A stretch of 64,000 nucleotides of DNA from Rossellomorea orangium (GTDB lineage: Bacteria > Bacillota > Bacilli > Bacillales > Bacillaceae_B). Below, in pieces: positions 1 through 8,806 of the stretch. The stretch spans positions 62,001 to 126,000 of the forward strand of contig NZ_JAHWGH010000012.1 of NCBI RefSeq assembly GCF_019334305.1, read 5' to 3'. The notes under the pieces are model-generated. The model saw only the letters and a program-made list of their open reading frames with translations, ran no database searches and had not been told where the DNA came from. Position numbers and translations under genes: made by a program. Position 1 is the first letter of the stretch. Every line of letters begins with the position of its first letter.

Positions 1-2
1 TG

Positions 3-305
3 GATGAGATAAAGAAGTGGTACAGCGAAGTGTTAAAGCTTGGGATAGAAGGCTGGAATGGGACCATTATTAAACCTGATCCAGAAAATGAAACGATCTT
101 TTCTTTCTTTAAGGAAGATGACCCATACTTCCCGACAGAACAGCAGGTTATGTTGAATTTCCAAGTACACGATCTTAATGAAACCATCGAGCATCTGAAT
201 CAAATCGGAGTACCCCTTGTAAAAGAAAAAGAGGTCAGTGAATTCGGTCAGTTTATTTGGATTAAAGATCCTGAAGGCAGACTGATCGAGCTTTGGGAGA
301 AATAA
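3..305 (+). CDS. VOC (glyoxalase/bleomycin-resistance) family protein, 5' end cut off
   Basis: The reading frame is open from the first bases of the window, so the true start lies upstream; a GTG at 30 is internal. The visible 100 residues show the C-terminal half of a VOC fold: an N-terminal D-E-I-K-K-W-Y-S-E-V-L segment typical of the helix after the first strand, a Q-V-M-L-N-F-Q-V strand, and the closing K-D-P-E-G-R-L-I-E-L-W segment that normally carries a metal-ligand glutamate. Family members are metal-dependent lyases, dioxygenases or antibiotic-binding proteins; the substrate cannot be told here. It is followed 37 bp later by the DUF3626 gene on the same strand. Confidence 0.85.
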   Translation, partial: DEIKKWYSEVLKLGIEGWNGTIIKPDPENETIFSFFKEDDPYFPTEQQVMLNFQVHDLNETIEHLNQIGVPLVKEKEVSEFGQFIWIKDPEGRLIELWEK

Positions 306-342
306 TGGGTTGGAGTCATACGGTTAGGAGAGTCGGATTTTT

Positions 343-1419
343 ATGGGATTAAAACCGTCACAGCGTCAGGCAATCGATTATTTTACCGCCTTTGCCTTAA
401 AGCATAGAGCGGAAGCGAGGTCTACCATCCAGCATGTCCTGCACATGTCCAATATTTCAGCTGAAGTGTTTGATCAGGTCGTTCACCATATGAAAACATA
501 CGCACAGATCGGTCTACATTTTCATCCGGATCGACCTGTGTCCGGAACCAAGATTGTGGCAGAATCACTCCTGGAACACGGGGAATATAAAAGTCAGTTC
601 GAAACATTCATATCGAATGGGAAAGTGTCCCCTAATTCAGGTGGTGACCGCGATCTGTGGGAGGAGAATATGTTTGGGGGAGCCTATCAATCGGAAGGTA
701 CGTTGATGAGTGAACGGCCAAAGTACGGGGCATTGAACCTGATGTTACATCCGGACGGACCTTCCCCACGGTTCGGCTCATGCTATTTTCTGCTATCCCC
801 TGACGTCTCATCCCGTTCTACCTTCACATACCTGGACTCTCATCAAAACCCTCATGAGAAGGGAACATATCAAGAATTTGATATGATTATGGCTGCGCTT
901 TTGGAAGAAATGTTTTTAAGAGATTTTGCATTGGGAGAGAAGGATCTGACACCGACGAGGTTTATTCAGCACGTATTGAAAGATCTTGAGCATGGCAGGA
1001 AGGAACGAGTGGCCCATCGAAATCTCAATCATTATATCGAATCCCAGATTCATGGGCCGATTTCATTGGAAAAAGATGTAGAAGTACTTGTTGCCGATCC
1101 ATCTTATAAGGATAAAACAGTCGGTAAAACACTGGAACAAATGTGTTCCAAGTATACCATCGAACTTCAATGGCATATGGGTTTTAACCTTCATGTGGAT
1201 GATGTCCCTTCTGATTTCAGAGGGCCATCCATGCCTTCTTTGGCCAGGAGGATTTCTCAAAAAAATAAGATTGATGCGCACACAATCGGGTTGGCGGCCC
1301 TTGATGTGAAGAAGAATCCGGGAGACTGGAAAGACTGGGGAACATATGAAGACGTACTGCAGGAATTAAAGCTTTTGTGGCATGTCCTGGTGAAGTACGG
1401 AGAGCCAAATGAGAAGTAA
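343..1419 (+). CDS. DUF3626 family protein
   Basis: A 358-residue soluble protein that I recognise as DUF3626 from the L-H-F-H-P-D-R motif (about residues 58-64), the E-R-P-K-Y-G-A-L-N-L motif (about 123-132) and G-P-S-P-R-F-G-S-C-Y-F (about 138-148). No signal peptide or membrane segment is visible. The biochemical role of the family is not established to my knowledge. The conserved His, Arg and Tyr residues in short polar motifs suggest an enzyme, and a role acting on nucleotides or ADP-ribose is only a guess. The start ATG at 343 follows a GTTAGGAGAG ribosome site. It may be co-transcribed with the next small gene, which starts 15 bp downstream. Confidence 0.75.
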   Translation: MGLKPSQRQAIDYFTAFALKHRAEARSTIQHVLHMSNISAEVFDQVVHHMKTYAQIGLHFHPDRPVSGTKIVAESLLEHGEYKSQFETFISNGKVSPNSGGDRDLWEENMFGGAYQSEGTLMSERPKYGALNLMLHPDGPSPRFGSCYFLLSPDVSSRSTFTYLDSHQNPHEKGTYQEFDMIMAALLEEMFLRDFALGEKDLTPTRFIQHVLKDLEHGRKERVAHRNLNHYIESQIHGPISLEKDVEVLVADPSYKDKTVGKTLEQMCSKYTIELQWHMGFNLHVDDVPSDFRGPSMPSLARRISQKNKIDAHTIGLAALDVKKNPGDWKDWGTYEDVLQELKLLWHVLVKYGEPNEK

Positions 1420-1434
1420 TTGAGGTGGTTTCGG

Positions 1435-1602
1435 GTGAAAAAAACATTCGTGACTGCAATAGCGTTAAGTATGATGTTGATCTGTGTTCTATCAAATGAA
1501 TACTCTTTTCATCAAGCCAAACAGTCTTGTATAAAAAATGATAAAACGCCAACGGTAGAAAAGTCCTTTCTATCTTTTCGTTGGAGTGTCTCCTGTAAAT
1601 AA
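1435..1602 (+). CDS. Small putative secreted protein
   Basis: A 55-residue protein starting at GTG 1435, preferred over TTG 1420 because GAGGTGG sits 6-7 bases upstream of the GTG. The N-terminus is K-K followed by a hydrophobic stretch (about residues 4-18), consistent with a signal peptide or membrane anchor. The C-terminal half is polar with two cysteines and ends in W-S-V-S-C-K. I do not know the family by name, though short Bacillus proteins with a similar W-x-V-S-C tail exist. It begins 15 bp after the DUF3626 stop and is closed by a strong terminator, so it is probably the last gene of that unit. Confidence 0.55.
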   Translation: MKKTFVTAIALSMMLICVLSNEYSFHQAKQSCIKNDKTPTVEKSFLSFRWSVSCK

Positions 1603-1643
1603 ACAGGTCTGACTTTCATACTGAGAGTCAGACCTGTTTTATA
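1603..1643 (+). terminator. Rho-independent terminator after the DUF3626 unit
   Basis: A 13-bp perfect stem, AACAGGTCTGACT (1602-1614) with AGTCAGACCTGTT (1626-1638), 11-base loop, then TTTA. The stem begins on the last base of the preceding stop codon. Confidence 0.85.
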
Positions 1644-1746
1644 GAACATATGAATACAGTCCGTCCGAACCCAGTTCTCTGCCGGACGGGTTATGATCGT
1701 ACACTGAGATGGATGACCTCCGTAAATAGTGCTTTTTAAATCATTT

Positions 1747-1899
1747 TCACTTCGCTTTAATCAACCTGATTTCTTCCGCTTTCGCCAACACACATTGCTT
1801 GTCTTCCGAACTCAATTCTACATATTCAGAATCATAGATCCAGAATATGGTGTACAACTCATCTTCATATTCTACAATATCGCCGAGATTATATTTCAT
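1747..1899 (-). CDS. Small acidic hypothetical protein (50 aa)
   Basis: On the minus strand an ATG at 1899 follows AAGGAGAGAAA and opens a 50-codon frame ending in TGA at 1747. The product begins M-K-Y-N-L-G-D-I-V-E-Y and continues with Tyr- and Trp-rich residues (Y-T-I-F-W-I-Y), then a charged tail ending I-K-A-K. The start resembles KOW/SH3-like small barrels (G-D-I-V-E-Y), but that is only an impression. No membrane segment is visible. It stands alone, convergent with the gene upstream, in a stretch otherwise free of genes. The good ribosome site and protein-like composition are the reasons to call it. Confidence 0.6.
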   Translation of the reverse strand: MKYNLGDIVEYEDELYTIFWIYDSEYVELSSEDKQCVLAKAEEIRLIKAK

Positions 1900-2131
1900 T
1901 TTCTCTCCTTGAAGGAGATCGATCCATTCTCAGTGAACGGAGTATATTTTACCATTACTTTAGAACTAAAAATGTTTCCTGGGGCTCAATGAGAGGCAAT
2001 TTAGATTGAATTTCTCTATAAAATCATGCCTGTACGCTGAGATTCACAATAAATTATTCTTCTAAGAATGTATGAAGTATACCCCCTCCAAATTTTCAGA
2101 CTGGTCCATTCGGAAGGGAGTAAACGCACGT

Positions 2132-2210
2132 TTGCCTATGATATAATGGAAGTACACAACATAATACGGAAGATGGGGTAGCGGCTCACACTCCCAAGTG
2201 AAGGGAGGTG
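2132..2210 (+). promoter_or_regulatory. Promoter and SD-masking hairpin of the Hol_Tox-like gene
   Basis: A TATAAT box lies at 2142-2147 with no clear -35. Just before the start codon, CACTCCC (2189-2195) can pair with GGGAGGTG (2203-2210) with one bulged G, burying the ribosome site AGGGAGGTG in a hairpin. Between 1900 and 2130 I see nothing else. Confidence 0.5.
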
Positions 2211-2218
2211 ATACGCTA

Positions 2219-2308
2219 GTGATTGCTGTAGGAGATGTATTACAAATCATGATTGCCTTTGGAACATTGATTGTAGCAATTGTCGCGGTTACACAAAAAA
2301 AGAAGTAA
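2219..2308 (+). CDS. Putative holin-like toxin (Hol_Tox type, 29 aa)
   Basis: A GTG at 2219, eight bases after AGGGAGGTG, opens a 29-codon frame ending in TAA at 2306-2308. The product has a short polar start, one hydrophobic helix (about residues 8-25, I-M-I-A-F-G-T-L-I-V-A-I) and a Q-K-K-K end. This is the layout of the Hol_Tox family of tiny membrane peptides found in Bacillus, many of which are toxins of type I toxin-antitoxin pairs controlled by an overlapping antisense RNA. Here the masked ribosome site and the strong terminator nearby fit that model. The antitoxin RNA itself cannot be proved from sequence alone. Confidence 0.65.
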   Translation: MIAVGDVLQIMIAFGTLIVAIVAVTQKKK

Positions 2309-2405
2309 CCATCGTCCCCACCGCTCATGAGGATCATTGATGATTACTTCTGTTTCGATTGACTCTAAGTGAGCCGCTGCACATTCCATGCAGTTTATGT
2401 TGTGG

Positions 2406-2438
2406 AGGAGTCCTGATTGCCGTCAGGCTCCTTTTTTA
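2406..2438 (+). terminator. Terminator downstream of the Hol_Tox-like gene
   Basis: AGGAG-T-CCTGA (2406-2416) pairs with TCAGG-CTCCT (2423-2432) and is followed by a run of T to 2437. The opposing strand of this region is where an antisense antitoxin RNA would be expected to start or end. Confidence 0.75.
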
Positions 2439-2533
2439 GTGTACTTAACTATCTTTATTATATACATAATGTGATTCGTTAGTAAAGAATAGTGAATAAA
2501 TGGATCACTTACAGCCCAAAATAAAATAAAGTA

Positions 2534-2561
2534 TTGACAAAATTAACCTGTATCGTATAGA
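2534..2561 (+). promoter_or_regulatory. Sigma-A promoter of the ileS T-box leader
   Basis: TTGACA at 2534-2539, 16-bp spacer, TATAGA at 2556-2561. Transcription would start near 2568, directly before the T-box stem I. Confidence 0.75.
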
Positions 2562-2567
2562 TTATTT

Positions 2568-2860
2568 GTAACATAACACTTACATTCCATGACGAGAACG
2601 AGTAGGTATGAAGTCTGTTCTACAGAGAGTTGGCAATTCGGTGGAAGTCAACGTTCAGATCATATTGAATATCCTCTCCGAGAAGCAAAGCTGAAGGTAC
2701 TTTAAGCTTTGACGGGTTTCCGCCGTTACAAGGAACGCGTATGATTGTACGTTGCATGAGCGCTGTTAAAGTAAACTTGAAATCCAGTTTGCGGACAGAA
2801 TCAGGGTGGTATCGCGGGTTATAAACTCGTCCCTAACTTAGGTTAGGGGCGGGTTTTTTT
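2568..2860 (+). promoter_or_regulatory. T-box leader (isoleucine) with terminator/antiterminator
   Basis: The conserved T-box AGGGTGGTATCGCG begins at 2803. An early GAACGAGTAGGTA stem I element and an ATC triplet at 2671-2673, preceded by GAAT, fit an isoleucine specifier loop. The terminator is a 12-bp helix, 2826-2837 with 2842-2853, followed by seven T. Uncharged isoleucyl tRNA would pair with the specifier and the T-box bulge and favour the antiterminator, turning on the downstream synthetase gene. The specifier assignment is from position and the downstream gene, not from a folded model. Confidence 0.88.
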
Positions 2861-2886
2861 ATTTATATAAAAGAAGGTGTGATGAC

Positions 2887-5800
2887 ATGGAGAAGGTAAA
2901 TGTAAACGAAAAGTCGGTCGAAAGGGAGCAGCGGATCCAGGATTACTGGCATTCGAATCATATTTTTGAAAAATCAGTGGCAAATCGTGAAGGGGAAAAG
3001 ACATTCGTCTTCTACGAAGGTCCCCCGACAGCCAATGGTCTTCCGCATGCCGGGCATGTTCTCGGACGTGTAATCAAAGATTTCGTCGCCAGGTATCAAA
3101 CGATGCGTGGATATCAAGTGAAACGAAAGGCAGGCTGGGATACCCATGGCCTCCCTGTGGAACTGGGCGTCGAAAAGAAAATCGGCGTCTCAGGTAAACA
3201 GGAAATCGAGGAATACGGCGTAGAGAAATTCATTGATGAATGTAAAAAGAGTGTGTTCGATTATGAGAGGCAGTGGCGTACGTTCACCGAAGCCATCGGA
3301 TACTGGGTGGATATGGATGATCCTTATGTGACCCTTGAAAATGACTATATCGAAAGCGTCTGGCACATCCTTTCGAACATCCATAAGAAAGGGTTGCTCT
3401 ATCAGGGACACCGGGTCGTCCCTTACTGCCCGAGCTGCCAAACGTCCCTCAGCTCCCATGAGGTAGCTCAAGGATATAAAGATGTAAAAGATCTTTCCGC
3501 AACGGCCAAATTCAAAGTGGTAGGAAAAGAGGATGAGTACTTTCTAGGTTGGACGACGACACCGTGGACGCTTCCGTCAAATGTGGCACTTGCCGTCCAT
3601 GAAGATGTGGATTACGTGAAAGCGAGACGTGGAGAAGAGACGTTTATCCTTGCGAAAAACCTTGTGAACGAGGTGTTGGGAGAAGAAGTTGAAGTGGTCA
3701 GTGAGCATAAAGGACGCGAATTTGTTGGCGTTTCGTATCAGCCGCCTTTCGACAATCTTACGCTTGAGCGCGGCCATGAAGTCATTTCGGCAGGGTTTGT
3801 AACAGACGACAGCGGAACCGGTATCGTTCATCTGGCTCCCGCTCACGGGGAAGATGACTATAATGCCATCCAAGAAAGCGGATTGGATTTTGTGAATATC
3901 GTCGATGAAAAAGGCTGTTACACCAGTGATTTCAAGCCTCTCCAAGGGGGATTCACTAAGGACAGTGATGTGAAGATCATCAAGATGCTGGCAGACTGTA
4001 ACCTTCTTTTCTCAAAAGAAAAATATGAACATAGCTATCCGCACTGCTGGCGCTGTGACTCACCGCTCATCTACTACGCGATGGAAGGGTGGTTCATCAA
4101 GACAACGGCTATAAAAGACACGATCATCAAGAACAACCAATCCGTCGAGTGGTACCCGGATCACATGAAAGAGGGCCGCTTCGGGAAGTTCCTCGACAAT
4201 ATGGTCGATTGGAACCTGGGAAGGAACCGCTACTGGGGAACGCCTCTGAACGTCTGGGTGTGCGGGGATTGTGACCATCAGTTCGTCCCGGGGAGCGTTG
4301 CCGAGCTGAAAGAGCATGCGAAAAGCGGGTGGGATGACAACCTCGAGCTTCATAAACCGTATGTCGACGAAGTGACCGTGGAATGTCCGTCCTGCTCACA
4401 TGAAATGAAAAGGACGAAAGAAGTGATCGATGTCTGGTTCGACAGCGGCTCGATGCCGTTTGCCCAGTATCATTATCCATTTGAAAATAAAGAGTTATTC
4501 CAGCAGCAATTTCCAGCGGATGTGATCGCGGAAGGAGTGGACCAGACGAGGGGATGGTTCTACAGCTTGTTGACGGTATCCTCTCTCTTTACCGGCAAAG
4601 CTCCTTATAAGCGTGTCTTATCACTTGGGCATATCCTCGATGAAGACGGACGGAAGATGTCCAAGAGTAAAGGGAATGTCATGAATCCAATGGAACTCGT
4701 GGAGAAATTCGGAGCCGATGCCCTCAGATGGGCTTTGCTCGCAGACAGCGCTCCCTGGAATAATAAACGCTTCTCGGAAAACGTCGTCAGCCAGGCAAAA
4801 TCGAAGCTTGTAGACACACTGAATAACGTTCACTCCTTTTACACCCTGTATGCGGTGATCGATGGATTCGATCCTGAAAAGCACGAAGCCGGAACGCCTT
4901 CCCTGCTTGATCAGTGGGTGGTATCACGATTGAATTCGGTGACCAGACTTGTCACGGAACATTTAGATGGGTATGACTTTACGGCAGGAGCAAGAGAGTT
5001 ATCCATCCTGGTGGATCAGGTGAGTAACTGGTATATCCGGAGGTCCCGTGAACGCTTCTGGAGTGAAGGATTGAATGAAGATAAATTGGCGGCGTATCAC
5101 ACGTTACATCGGGTATTGGTCAGTGTTAGCCGGCTGCTTGCACCTTTCACGCCATTCATCGCAGAAGATATCCATATGAACCTGACGGGTGAAAGTGTGC
5201 ATCTGGCTGATTTCCCGAAAGCTGAACATGAGGAGGTCAACCGAGTCCTTGAACTTGAAATGGACCATGTGTTACAAGTTGTCGAGCTTGCCCGGTCCGC
5301 CCGGAATATGACAAGCATCAAAACGAAGCAGCCACTATCCGAGCTGACGGTGGTTGGGGCCAAACAAGATACAGAACCTCTACGGAAATATGAATACATC
5401 ATCAAAGAGGAAATCAACGTGAAGAACGTTCAACTACAGGACACCGCAGGAGATTCTGTACAGTATGAAGTGAAGCTGAATTTCCCGACTGCCGGTCCGA
5501 AACTCGGTAAACTCGTGGGTGTCGCTCAGAAGCATTTACAAACGTTATCTTCCGAAGAAGCGAAGAAGGCTGTGGAACAAGGGTATGTTGAATTTGAATC
5601 TCCAAACGGGGAAAAGGTTTCGGTTGAGAAGGATGACCTGATCGTTCATCAAAAGACCCATCAAGGGTTTGAGATGGCATCAAACGCTCAGTTCAGCGTA
5701 TTCCTCGATACAACCATCACAGAAGATCTGCGAAAAGAAGGGAAAGCCCGGGAGCTGGTCCGTGCCGTTCAGCAATACCGTAAAGAGTTGAATCTGCCGG

Positions 5801-5979
5801 TGGAACAGCGAGTGCATTTGGTGTTGGATGTGGATGAATCGATGAAAGAGGTTGTGGATCAATTTGAAGGTTTACTGCAGGGCAGTCTCTTGATCAAGAA
5901 CCTAACGTTTGAGAAACGAGAAAGCATGAAGACCGTCGATCTGGATGGAGATCGTTTAGGGATATATGTAGAAGCATAA
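2887..5979 (+). CDS. ileS: Isoleucyl-tRNA synthetase, IleS2 (eukaryote-like, mupirocin-insensitive) type
   Basis: A 1030-residue class I aminoacyl-tRNA synthetase that charges tRNA-Ile in the cytosol. The signature H-A-G-H is at residues 54-57, the editing domain follows, and K-M-S-K-S is at 590-594. Zinc-type cysteine pairs occur at about C181/C184 and again at C-W-R-C, C-G-D-C and C-P-S-C. The sequence [15 protein letters not shown] and the long C-terminal region match the IleS2 class known in Bacillus cereus group organisms, which is naturally less sensitive to mupirocin. The canonical HxGH suggests ordinary rather than hyper-resistance. ATG 2887 follows AAGAAGGTGTGATGAC. It is alone behind a T-box and closed by its own terminator. 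Confidence 0.95.
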   Translation: MEKVNVNEKSVEREQRIQDYWHSNHIFEKSVANREGEKTFVFYEGPPTANGLPHAGHVLGRVIKDFVARYQTMRGYQVKRKAGWDTHGLPVELGVEKKIGVSGKQEIEEYGVEKFIDECKKSVFDYERQWRTFTEAIGYWVDMDDPYVTLENDYIESVWHILSNIHKKGLLYQGHRVVPYCPSCQTSLSSHEVAQGYKDVKDLSATAKFKVVGKEDEYFLGWTTTPWTLPSNVALAVHEDVDYVKARRGEETFILAKNLVNEVLGEEVEVVSEHKGREFVGVSYQPPFDNLTLERGHEVISAGFVTDDSGTGIVHLAPAHGEDDYNAIQESGLDFVNIVDEKGCYTSDFKPLQGGFTKDSDVKIIKMLADCNLLFSKEKYEHSYPHCWRCDSPLIYYAMEGWFIKTTAIKDTIIKNNQSVEWYPDHMKEGRFGKFLDNMVDWNLGRNRYWGTPLNVWVCGDCDHQFVPGSVAELKEHAKSGWDDNLELHKPYVDEVTVECPSCSHEMKRTKEVIDVWFDSGSMPFAQYHYPFENKELFQQQFPADVIAEGVDQTRGWFYSLLTVSSLFTGKAPYKRVLSLGHILDEDGRKMSKSKGNVMNPMELVEKFGADALRWALLADSAPWNNKRFSENVVSQAKSKLVDTLNNVHSFYTLYAVIDGFDPEKHEAGTPSLLDQWVVSRLNSVTRLVTEHLDGYDFTAGARELSILVDQVSNWYIRRSRERFWSEGLNEDKLAAYHTLHRVLVSVSRLLAPFTPFIAEDIHMNLTGESVHLADFPKAEHEEVNRVLELEMDHVLQVVELARSARNMTSIKTKQPLSELTVVGAKQDTEPLRKYEYIIKEEINVKNVQLQDTAGDSVQYEVKLNFPTAGPKLGKLVGVAQKHLQTLSSEEAKKAVEQGYVEFESPNGEKVSVEKDDLIVHQKTHQGFEMASNAQFSVFLDTTITEDLRKEGKARELVRAVQQYRKELNLPVEQRVHLVLDVDESMKEVVDQFEGLLQGSLLIKNLTFEKRESMKTVDLDGDRLGIYVEA

Positions 5980-5988
5980 TGTGACGAA

Positions 5989-6019
5989 GGGCTTACCCAA
6001 ACGAGGGTGAGCCCTTTTT
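5989..6019 (+). terminator. Terminator of ileS
   Basis: Nine-bp stem GGGCTTACC (5989-5997) with GGTGAGCCC (6006-6014), then five T. Confidence 0.85.
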
Positions 6020-6089
6020 CTGGGGAAATTTATCTTGAGTAAATGAATCTAATTTGAAATAATTGGTAGTAAGAAAGGTGTGATGACGT

Positions 6090-6773
6090 ATGAAGGAATA
6101 CAAAGCCATGCTATTTGATTTAGACGATACCTTACTCGATCGAAATCAGGCAGTGGATAACCTATTTATTATTTTATTGGAAGAGTGTTATGGGAATGTG
6201 GAGGAAACGTTGAAAGCGGAAATGCTTCGGAAGTTCAAGGAGTACGACAAGAAATCCTATGGCATTAGTGATAAAACAGCTGTCATTGAGTCGTTTTATA
6301 ATGAATTTCCACCGTTGTACCGGTTAACACAGATTCAAGACTTCTGGAATCATCACTTTCCACAATGTTTTTCAATCAGTGAGCATACCCTCGATCTGTT
6401 GAAAGACATCCAGGAGCATATGAAGGTAGCCATCATCACAAACGGCACGATACATAGACAAAAAGCGAAAATCATGAATACCAGTTTACAAGAATATTTT
6501 AATGTCATTGTGATTTCCGAGGAAGTGGCGCTGGAGAAACCGGATCCGCGCATATTCGAATACACGCTGAATAAGCTTCAAGTACAGCCGGAAGACGCAT
6601 TATTCGTCGGGGATAATCTGGAGAAGGATGTTAAAGGGCCTCAGGGTGCAGGTCTCAAGGGGATATGGTTCAATCCAAATGGAGTGGAAAATGATTCTGA
6701 TATAAAACCAGATGACGAGATTCAATCGTTGGATGAATTGGTACATTATCTGACTCCTAAACAAGTAACTTGA
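6090..6773 (+). CDS. HAD-superfamily hydrolase (YjjG-like phosphatase)
   Basis: A 227-residue haloacid dehalogenase-type phosphatase. Motif I is D10-L-D12-D-T near the N-terminus, motif II is I-I-T-N-G-T (around residue 115), motif III Lys lies in E-K-P-D-P-R-I-F, and motif IV is F-V-G-D-N-L-E-K-D-V. A helical C1 cap separates motifs I and II, as in nucleotide or sugar-phosphate phosphatases of the YjjG group. Substrate is not predictable. ATG 6090 follows AAGAAAGGTGTGATGACGT. The next gene, a GNAT, starts 15 bp after the stop, so the four genes up to 8396 may form one unit. Confidence 0.88.
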   Translation: MKEYKAMLFDLDDTLLDRNQAVDNLFIILLEECYGNVEETLKAEMLRKFKEYDKKSYGISDKTAVIESFYNEFPPLYRLTQIQDFWNHHFPQCFSISEHTLDLLKDIQEHMKVAIITNGTIHRQKAKIMNTSLQEYFNVIVISEEVALEKPDPRIFEYTLNKLQVQPEDALFVGDNLEKDVKGPQGAGLKGIWFNPNGVENDSDIKPDDEIQSLDELVHYLTPKQVT

Positions 6774-6788
6774 TGAGGAGGCGCCATT

Positions 6789-7229
6789 TTGAGTATTCAT
6801 TACAGTCAGTTTCGTTCCTTACCAGAAAATCAGGTCGTAAATGGGTTGGTGACATTACATCAATCCATATTTGGAGCTTCGGACGATTTGATCACCAACA
6901 TGGCCAGTAAGCCTGAAATATTAATAGATATGGCGATGGACGATTCCACTGTCATTGGATATAAAATAGGCTACGAACTGGACCCACACACCTTTTACAG
7001 CTGGTTGGGAGGTGTGGATCCGGAATATCGAAAACAGGGCATTGCCGCAGAGTTGATGAAACGGCAGCATCACACATTGAAGGAACTCCGGTATACGGTG
7101 GTGCAAACCAAAACCATGAATAAATGGCGCAGTATGCTGATTCTCAATATCAAGAATGGTTTTGATGTCATGGATACGTATACGAATGAGAAAGGCTTAC
7201 ATAAGATCATTCTGGAAAAAAAGTTATAG
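6789..7229 (+). CDS. GNAT family N-acetyltransferase
   Basis: A 146-residue acetyltransferase starting at TTG 6789 behind GAGGAGGCGCC. The acetyl-CoA loop reads V-D-P-E-Y-R-K-Q-G-I-A-A-E-L-M-K-R around residues 75-92, a good Q/R-x-x-G-x-G/A motif. The C-terminal F-D-V-M-D-T strand is the usual GNAT ending. The substrate is unknown. It lies between the HAD phosphatase and a CPBP membrane protease and is short-spaced to both. Confidence 0.85.
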   Translation: MSIHYSQFRSLPENQVVNGLVTLHQSIFGASDDLITNMASKPEILIDMAMDDSTVIGYKIGYELDPHTFYSWLGGVDPEYRKQGIAAELMKRQHHTLKELRYTVVQTKTMNKWRSMLILNIKNGFDVMDTYTNEKGLHKIILEKKL

Positions 7230-7247
7230 CAGAGCGGGGGAGTTTTC

Positions 7248-7925
7248 TTGCAAAATAGCTTATCCACAAATGAACCGATTGTTGTGAAGGAAGAAGGATC
7301 GGCCATTACATTAAAAACTCTATGTATCTATTTGCTCCTACTGGCGGTGCCCGGTTTCTTCATAAATAAGTTGCCTCTTTCGGGTGTTGCGTATGAAGGA
7401 GTCAAGGGATTCATATGGTTTACGTATTTTATGGTGGTGACCCTTAGTTACAAGGAAATCAGAACCTTCATCAGTCCATTCTTGAACGTCAAAGCCTTCA
7501 AGAAGCCGGTAACCTGGCTATGGATTTTTCTATCCTTCATGCTTCCTTACACGTTGTTGCACCTTTGCCTTTACTTCGAAGTGTTACTCGATAAATATTA
7601 TATTTTCTACTTCAACAACCATATGTTTCATGCAGGCAGCTGGGGGCAGACCATTGATGGAGCAATCCTTACGCCAATCTCTGAAGAAATCCTGTTCAGG
7701 GGTATTTTGCTGACGCTCCTATTAAGGATGATAAAACCGTTCTGGGCAATCACCATCACGTCCCTATTGTTTGGACTGATCCACCCTTCGGACATTTGGG
7801 TGTTTACAATATTGGGTGGCTTCCTTTTAACGATAACCGCTTATAAAACCAAATCCATCCTGCCCGCGATGGTCGCTCATTCACTCTGGAATTTATATAT
7901 GGTGCAGCTATTCCTTTATTTTTAG
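7248..7925 (+). CDS. CPBP family intramembrane glutamic endopeptidase
   Basis: A 225-residue polytopic membrane protein (about six hydrophobic segments) with the three CPBP/Abi motifs: E-E-I-L-F-R-G at 146-152, the F-G-L-I-H-P histidine at 179 and H-S-L-W-N at 211-215. The paired glutamates and histidines form the active site in Rce1-like proteases. Bacterial members act in protein maturation, bacteriocin immunity or signal cleavage; which one applies here is unknown. The start is TTG 7248 after GCGGGGGAG. The next gene begins 21 bp downstream. Confidence 0.85.
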   Translation: MQNSLSTNEPIVVKEEGSAITLKTLCIYLLLLAVPGFFINKLPLSGVAYEGVKGFIWFTYFMVVTLSYKEIRTFISPFLNVKAFKKPVTWLWIFLSFMLPYTLLHLCLYFEVLLDKYYIFYFNNHMFHAGSWGQTIDGAILTPISEEILFRGILLTLLLRMIKPFWAITITSLLFGLIHPSDIWVFTILGGFLLTITAYKTKSILPAMVAHSLWNLYMVQLFLYF

Positions 7926-7946
7926 ATGACAGGAGGGAAGCGATTC

Positions 7947-8396
7947 ATGAAAAAAGTAAGTATTGTACTGGGTGTGATCCTTTTCCTCGCCATACTGGCC
8001 AATCTCCATACGATCATTGCTTCAGCCAAATGGTATTCGTTTGAACACAACAAAATCGTTTCAACTGAAACAAAGATCATAACGTACGATGACATATTGG
8101 AGAGGTTATACCACCAGAGAAAAATGGCATCAGAATTAGAGGACTCGATTGTTTATTCAAGGATTGGGGATGAAGTACGAAAAGGGGCTGATGACGCTTC
8201 TGATTACGAAATAGTATTATCTCATAACGATCACCTTGCTTCTTTGAAAGTGAAACTGCCCATCACCACGTACAAAGACGCCGATAAGACCATTGAGTTT
8301 ATATCTGGGAAAGGGGAAGTGTTAGAAATATTGGAGGACGGTCAGTGGAAGGAGTTTAATGGTTCAGTGCAGGAGTTAATGAAAAAAGCCAATTAA
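7947..8396 (+). CDS. Hypothetical membrane-anchored protein
   Basis: A 149-residue protein starting at ATG 7947, which follows AGGAGGG with good spacing; the ATG at 7926 right after the previous stop has no ribosome site. One hydrophobic segment (residues 4-24) is followed by a long acidic extracellular domain with no motif I recognise. It is the last gene before a shared terminator and probably belongs with the CPBP protease, perhaps as a partner or substrate, but that is inference from position only. Confidence 0.65.
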   Translation: MKKVSIVLGVILFLAILANLHTIIASAKWYSFEHNKIVSTETKIITYDDILERLYHQRKMASELEDSIVYSRIGDEVRKGADDASDYEIVLSHNDHLASLKVKLPITTYKDADKTIEFISGKGEVLEILEDGQWKEFNGSVQELMKKAN

Positions 8397-8425
8397 AAAC
8401 GCTCAGAAAATACTCTGAGCGTTTT
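8396..8425. terminator. Bidirectional terminator
   Basis: AAAACGCTCAGA (8396-8407) pairs with TCTGAGCGTTTT (8414-8425). A and T runs flank both sides, so it can serve the plus-strand unit and the convergent GIY-YIG gene. Confidence 0.85.
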
Positions 8426-8430
8426 GGTGT

Positions 8431-8790
8431 TCATCTTGCCTGCTTCTGATTATACCCCTGTTCCCCATAAGGCTGCATTTTCTCCAGCCATTTTTCCTCC
8501 AACTCTGATAGAGCTTCTTTCTCAGTAACGAATGGGTCATCATTCTTTTTCAGTTTCTCCAGCAGTTCAAAGGTAAAAGCGTCCTTCCCGAATTGGTTCC
8601 ATTCGGTTTGTAACGATTTGCTGGTGGTGAATCCGTTGTTTTCAAGCATGAATTTGATCCCGTTCAGGGTCTTCAGGTTTTTCGTGCTGCTGATGTAGAT
8701 TTTATTGTTTCGCTTGTTTTTGATTTGAAAGACACCGGCTTCAACCGGTGTTTCTTTGTATTGTTGTTTTAACTCCCGTTTTCGGTCCAT
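8431..8790 (-). CDS. GIY-YIG-like family protein with degenerate motif
   Basis: A 119-residue protein. The N-terminal pattern G-V-F-Q-I-K-N followed by K-I-Y-I-S-S-T-K-N-L-K corresponds to the GIY...YIG motif of GIY-YIG nucleases, but G-I-Y has become G-V-F, Y-I-G has become Y-I-S, and the usual catalytic Arg after S-x-N-L is Lys. A glutamate in L-E-E-K-W-L-E-K could be the metal-ligand residue. It may therefore bind rather than cut DNA. It lies 16 bp downstream of the DUF2087 regulator on the same strand, a pairing I have the impression of from other Bacillus genomes. Start ATG 8790 follows GGGAGGTCTAAACC. Confidence 0.75.
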   Translation of the reverse strand: MDRKRELKQQYKETPVEAGVFQIKNKRNNKIYISSTKNLKTLNGIKFMLENNGFTTSKSLQTEWNQFGKDAFTFELLEKLKKNDDPFVTEKEALSELEEKWLEKMQPYGEQGYNQKQAR

Positions 8791-8806
8791 GGTTTAGACC
8801 TCCCGT

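Noticed and set aside
1729..1992. 87-codon plus-strand frame
   Set aside because: It is the shadow of the minus-strand 50-residue gene, which has a good ribosome site.
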